A stretch of 64,000 nucleotides of DNA from Citromicrobium sp. UBA3494 (GTDB lineage: Bacteria; Pseudomonadota; Alphaproteobacteria; Sphingomonadales; Sphingomonadaceae): the NCBI GenBank assembly GCA_002377695.1, contig DFQH01000004.1, positions 1 through 64,000 on the forward strand, read 5' to 3'. The notes beneath the pieces were generated by a model, which saw nothing but the letters and a program-made list of their open reading frames with translations, searched no databases and was not told where the DNA came from. The position numbers were made by a program, and so were the translations under genes. This document shows positions 62,257 to 64,000 of this stretch, in pieces; within the stretch, counting starts at the first letter, position 1; each line of letters opens with the position of its first letter.

Positions 62257-63483
62257 GTGCACACAGCGCAGGATCTGATTGCGCGGCAGATGCAGGCGGG
62301 CCCGTTGTGGCTCGACCTGTTTCACCGCGATGCCTCCTGCCGGGGGCGCTGGCTCGCGCTCCATCCGCGCGAGTTCGCGCTGCTGTGGCGGCTGGCGGAG
62401 ACGCCGGGGCGTACGGTTTCCCAGCGCACATTGCTCGCCGACGTCTGGCGGCTTTCGATGGAGCCGGGTACCAACCGGGTAGCGGTGCATGTGGCGCGGC
62501 TGCGGCGCAAGCTGGATGGCGTGGGGCTGGGCCGGTTGATCGCCACGGATGGGGCGGGCTATCGGCTCGATCCGTGGCCTGCCCCTTCGTGCAGGCTGGA
62601 CAGCGCACCGCGCTTGCGCGACGAAGCCTGCTCGAAGACCAAAAGCGGCACGCAAGGGGAGAGCGCGGAGATGGCAACACAGGCGGACGAGAAGCGCGTC
62701 GAGACGCAGCTTGGCGATAATGGCATCATGCATGTCCGGCTCAACCGGCCGGACAAGATGAATGCCCTGGATCCGGAGATGTTCACCGCGATCATCGCTG
62801 CGGGCGAGGCGCTGATGGAGCGCAAGGACGTGCGCGTCGTGGTGCTCTCGGGCGAGGGACGCAGCTTTTGCGCCGGGCTCGATACGTCGAGCTTCGCGCG
62901 CGAGCCGGGTTCGAACGAACCCGCGCTGACCGACCGGACCTATGGCGATTCGAACAAGTACCAGCAGGTCGCCACGGTCTGGCGCAAGCTGCCGATGCCG
63001 GTGATCGCGGCGGTCCACGGCGTATGCTTCGGCGGCGGGATGCAGATTGCCAGCGGCGCCGATATCCGCGTCGCCGCGCCCGATACGCGCATGGCGATCA
63101 TGGAAATGAAATGGGGCCTCGTGCCCGACATGGGCGGCTATCACCTGTGGCGCGGGCTGGTGCGCGACGATGTGCTGCGCGAACTGGTCTACACCAATCG
63201 CGAATTCACCGGCGAAGAGGCGCTGCGGCTGGGCCTGACGACCTTCGTCGCCGAGGATCCGCTGGCGAAGGCGAACGAGATCGCCGCCACCATCGCGCAG
63301 CGCAACCCGGACGCGATCCGCGCGGCCAAGCGCCTTTCCAACCGCATGCATGACGAGCGCGGGGAAGACATGCTGATGGCGGAAAGCGAGGAGCAGGCAG
63401 GCGTGATCCGCCAGCCCAACCAGATCGAGGCCGTGATGGCCGGGATGGCCAAGCGAGCGCCCGAATTCGGCGATGCGTCCTAG
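62257..63483 (+). CDS. winged-helix ORF in frame with the crotonase gene (possible fusion)
   Basis: From GTG 62257 (SD GAGGCGGCGGGGG) the frame encodes an OmpR-type winged helix over about 105 residues (LHPREFALLWRLAETPGRTV, then TNRVAVHVARLRRKL and ATDGAGYRLDPW). No stop codon separates it from the enoyl-CoA hydratase, so a 408-residue fusion is possible. Similar stand-alone winged-helix proteins exist in sphingomonads. The linker (111-138) looks like untranslated leader rather than protein. Confidence 0.5.
   Translation: MHTAQDLIARQMQAGPLWLDLFHRDASCRGRWLALHPREFALLWRLAETPGRTVSQRTLLADVWRLSMEPGTNRVAVHVARLRRKLDGVGLGRLIATDGAGYRLDPWPAPSCRLDSAPRLRDEACSKTKSGTQGESAEMATQADEKRVETQLGDNGIMHVRLNRPDKMNALDPEMFTAIIAAGEALMERKDVRVVVLSGEGRSFCAGLDTSSFAREPGSNEPALTDRTYGDSNKYQQVATVWRKLPMPVIAAVHGVCFGGGMQIASGADIRVAAPDTRMAIMEMKWGLVPDMGGYHLWRGLVRDDVLRELVYTNREFTGEEALRLGLTTFVAEDPLAKANEIAATIAQRNPDAIRAAKRLSNRMHDERGEDMLMAESEEQAGVIRQPNQIEAVMAGMAKRAPEFGDAS
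62671..63483 (+). CDS. crotonase / enoyl-CoA hydratase family protein
   Basis: 270 residues from ATG 62671, preceded by AAGGGGAGAG, so it is probably made on its own. RLNRPDKMNALDPEMFTAI, VVLSGEGRSFCAGLD (oxyanion hole) and HGVCFGGGMQIASGADIRVA are family marks. The usual catalytic Glu pair of hydratases is not obvious: position two has D (VPDMGGYHLWRGL). It could be a hydratase or isomerase of beta-oxidation. Confidence 0.85.
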   Translation: MATQADEKRVETQLGDNGIMHVRLNRPDKMNALDPEMFTAIIAAGEALMERKDVRVVVLSGEGRSFCAGLDTSSFAREPGSNEPALTDRTYGDSNKYQQVATVWRKLPMPVIAAVHGVCFGGGMQIASGADIRVAAPDTRMAIMEMKWGLVPDMGGYHLWRGLVRDDVLRELVYTNREFTGEEALRLGLTTFVAEDPLAKANEIAATIAQRNPDAIRAAKRLSNRMHDERGEDMLMAESEEQAGVIRQPNQIEAVMAGMAKRAPEFGDAS

Positions 63484-63500
63484 CTTGATGGACTAACCCG

Positions 63501-63524
63501 CTGCCCCGCCTTGGAGGGGCGGGA
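63501..63524. terminator. GC-rich hairpin between convergent genes
   Basis: CCCGCC and GGCGGG arms around CTTGGAGG-type loop between the crotonase and thioesterase stops. No T run; possible terminator. Confidence 0.4.
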
Positions 63525-63541
63525 GGTCCGAAGAAGTAACC

Positions 63542-64000
63542 TCAGCCGAACACCGCCACGGCCTGCTGGCCCACCATGACCAGCTGTCCATCGGCGTTCC
63601 ACAGCCGCAGGCGTTCGCTCGAATAGCCGGCATCCGCATGATCGCTCGCCGCTCCGGCCAGCCACCATCCGTCACGCGTTTCCGCTTCCGGGTCGAGGAT
63701 GTTGATCGCCCAGTTCATCGAGCTCAGCGGGCCGGGGCGCTCCATCACGCGAATGGCGCTGGGCGCGTTGACGTCGCCCAGCAGGACCGAACGGCTGACG
63801 GGATCGAGCCCGTCGTCGTTCTTGAGGCGGACCCAGCGGCGCATGACGGGCACGGCCTCTTGGTGCCCGCCCGAAGGCTCGGCGCGGCGAATTTCGAACT
63901 GGTGCTGGATGAAGGCCGGGCCCTTGCCCTCCATCATCGGTTCGGCATCCTCGAAAGGAATCGGGGCCGGGCTGACGGGTGGGGCGCGATGTACGCCATT
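63542..64000 (-). CDS. thioesterase family protein (TesB-like), 5' end beyond window
   Basis: C-terminal 152 residues. MRRWVRLKNDDGLDPVSRSV, RPGPLSSMNWAINILDPEAE and LWNADGQLVMVGQQAVAVFG match the second hotdog of acyl-CoA thioesterase-like proteins. The frame is open to the end of the window (upstream codons read AEPMMEGKG). Likely hydrolyses acyl-CoA; substrate unknown. Confidence 0.82.
   Translation of the reverse strand, partial: NGVHRAPPVSPAPIPFEDAEPMMEGKGPAFIQHQFEIRRAEPSGGHQEAVPVMRRWVRLKNDDGLDPVSRSVLLGDVNAPSAIRVMERPGPLSSMNWAINILDPEAETRDGWWLAGAASDHADAGYSSERLRLWNADGQLVMVGQQAVAVFG

Overview
The window looks like a chromosomal segment of a high-GC alphaproteobacterium of the order Sphingomonadales, probably family Erythrobacteraceae. 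The reasons are the PhyR-NepR-EcfG general stress response locus, a class I PHA synthase with a phasin, two membrane desaturases, frequent GTG/TTG starts, and the overall gene content. No rRNA or species-level marker is present, so the genus is left open.

Layout. Bases 1-13754 are host chromosome: the 3' part of ispG, a ZntB/CorA-type transporter, an acetyltransferase, a secreted asparaginase-like Ntn-hydrolase, a desaturase, and a tightly overlapping six-gene leftward operon (DUF4129, DUF4350, MoxR ATPase, DUF58, SpoIIM-like, RDD). A membrane-anchored cytochrome c, rlmE and a Ppx/GppA phosphatase follow. A tRNA-Gln(CTG) at 13700-13773 is the insertion site of a 26.6-kb integrated element (13755-40328) bounded by a perfect 23-bp direct repeat. 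From 40329 to 64000 the window is host again: a sulfurtransferase-like phosphatase, a LOG-family protein, thiD, glmM, a DAACS symporter, sodB, an AI-2E-type permease, the stress-response locus (ecfG, nepR, phyP-like kinase, phyR, a FATG-type response regulator), acetyltransferases, a second desaturase, lptG/lptF, clpS, phasin/phaC, an aminotransferase, a crotonase and a partial thioesterase.

The element. It carries an integrase, an excisionase-like protein, a DUF3987 replication protein and a repressor-type XRE regulator facing a strong promoter overlapped by inverted repeats. Late-type genes include a tailspike, a 1598-residue polyvalent injection-type protein with SNase-like and M15 peptidase-like ends, a DUF5681 protein and overlapping tiny ORFs. 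I see no large terminase, portal or major capsid gene, so it is either a decayed prophage or a satellite-like element. Cargo sits in a visibly lower-GC block (about 26.5-31.7 kb) and just after it: a Tat-exported lipoprotein whose C-terminal part is homologous to the element's own tailspike, a YadA-type trimeric autotransporter, an Abi-like HEPN protein, a truncated P63C-like gene, a Cys-rich secreted peptide, an SRAP protein and an SNase-like secreted protein.

How parts may work together. The paired lipoprotein and autotransporter look like lysogenic-conversion genes that would change the cell surface. In the host stress locus I find EcfG-type promoter boxes (GGAAC-N16/17-CGTT or near variants) in front of nepR-ecfG, the phyP-like gene and the response regulator gene. 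A further one precedes a candidate small RNA with a C-rich hairpin loop and a strong terminator, lying between phyR and the response regulator gene.
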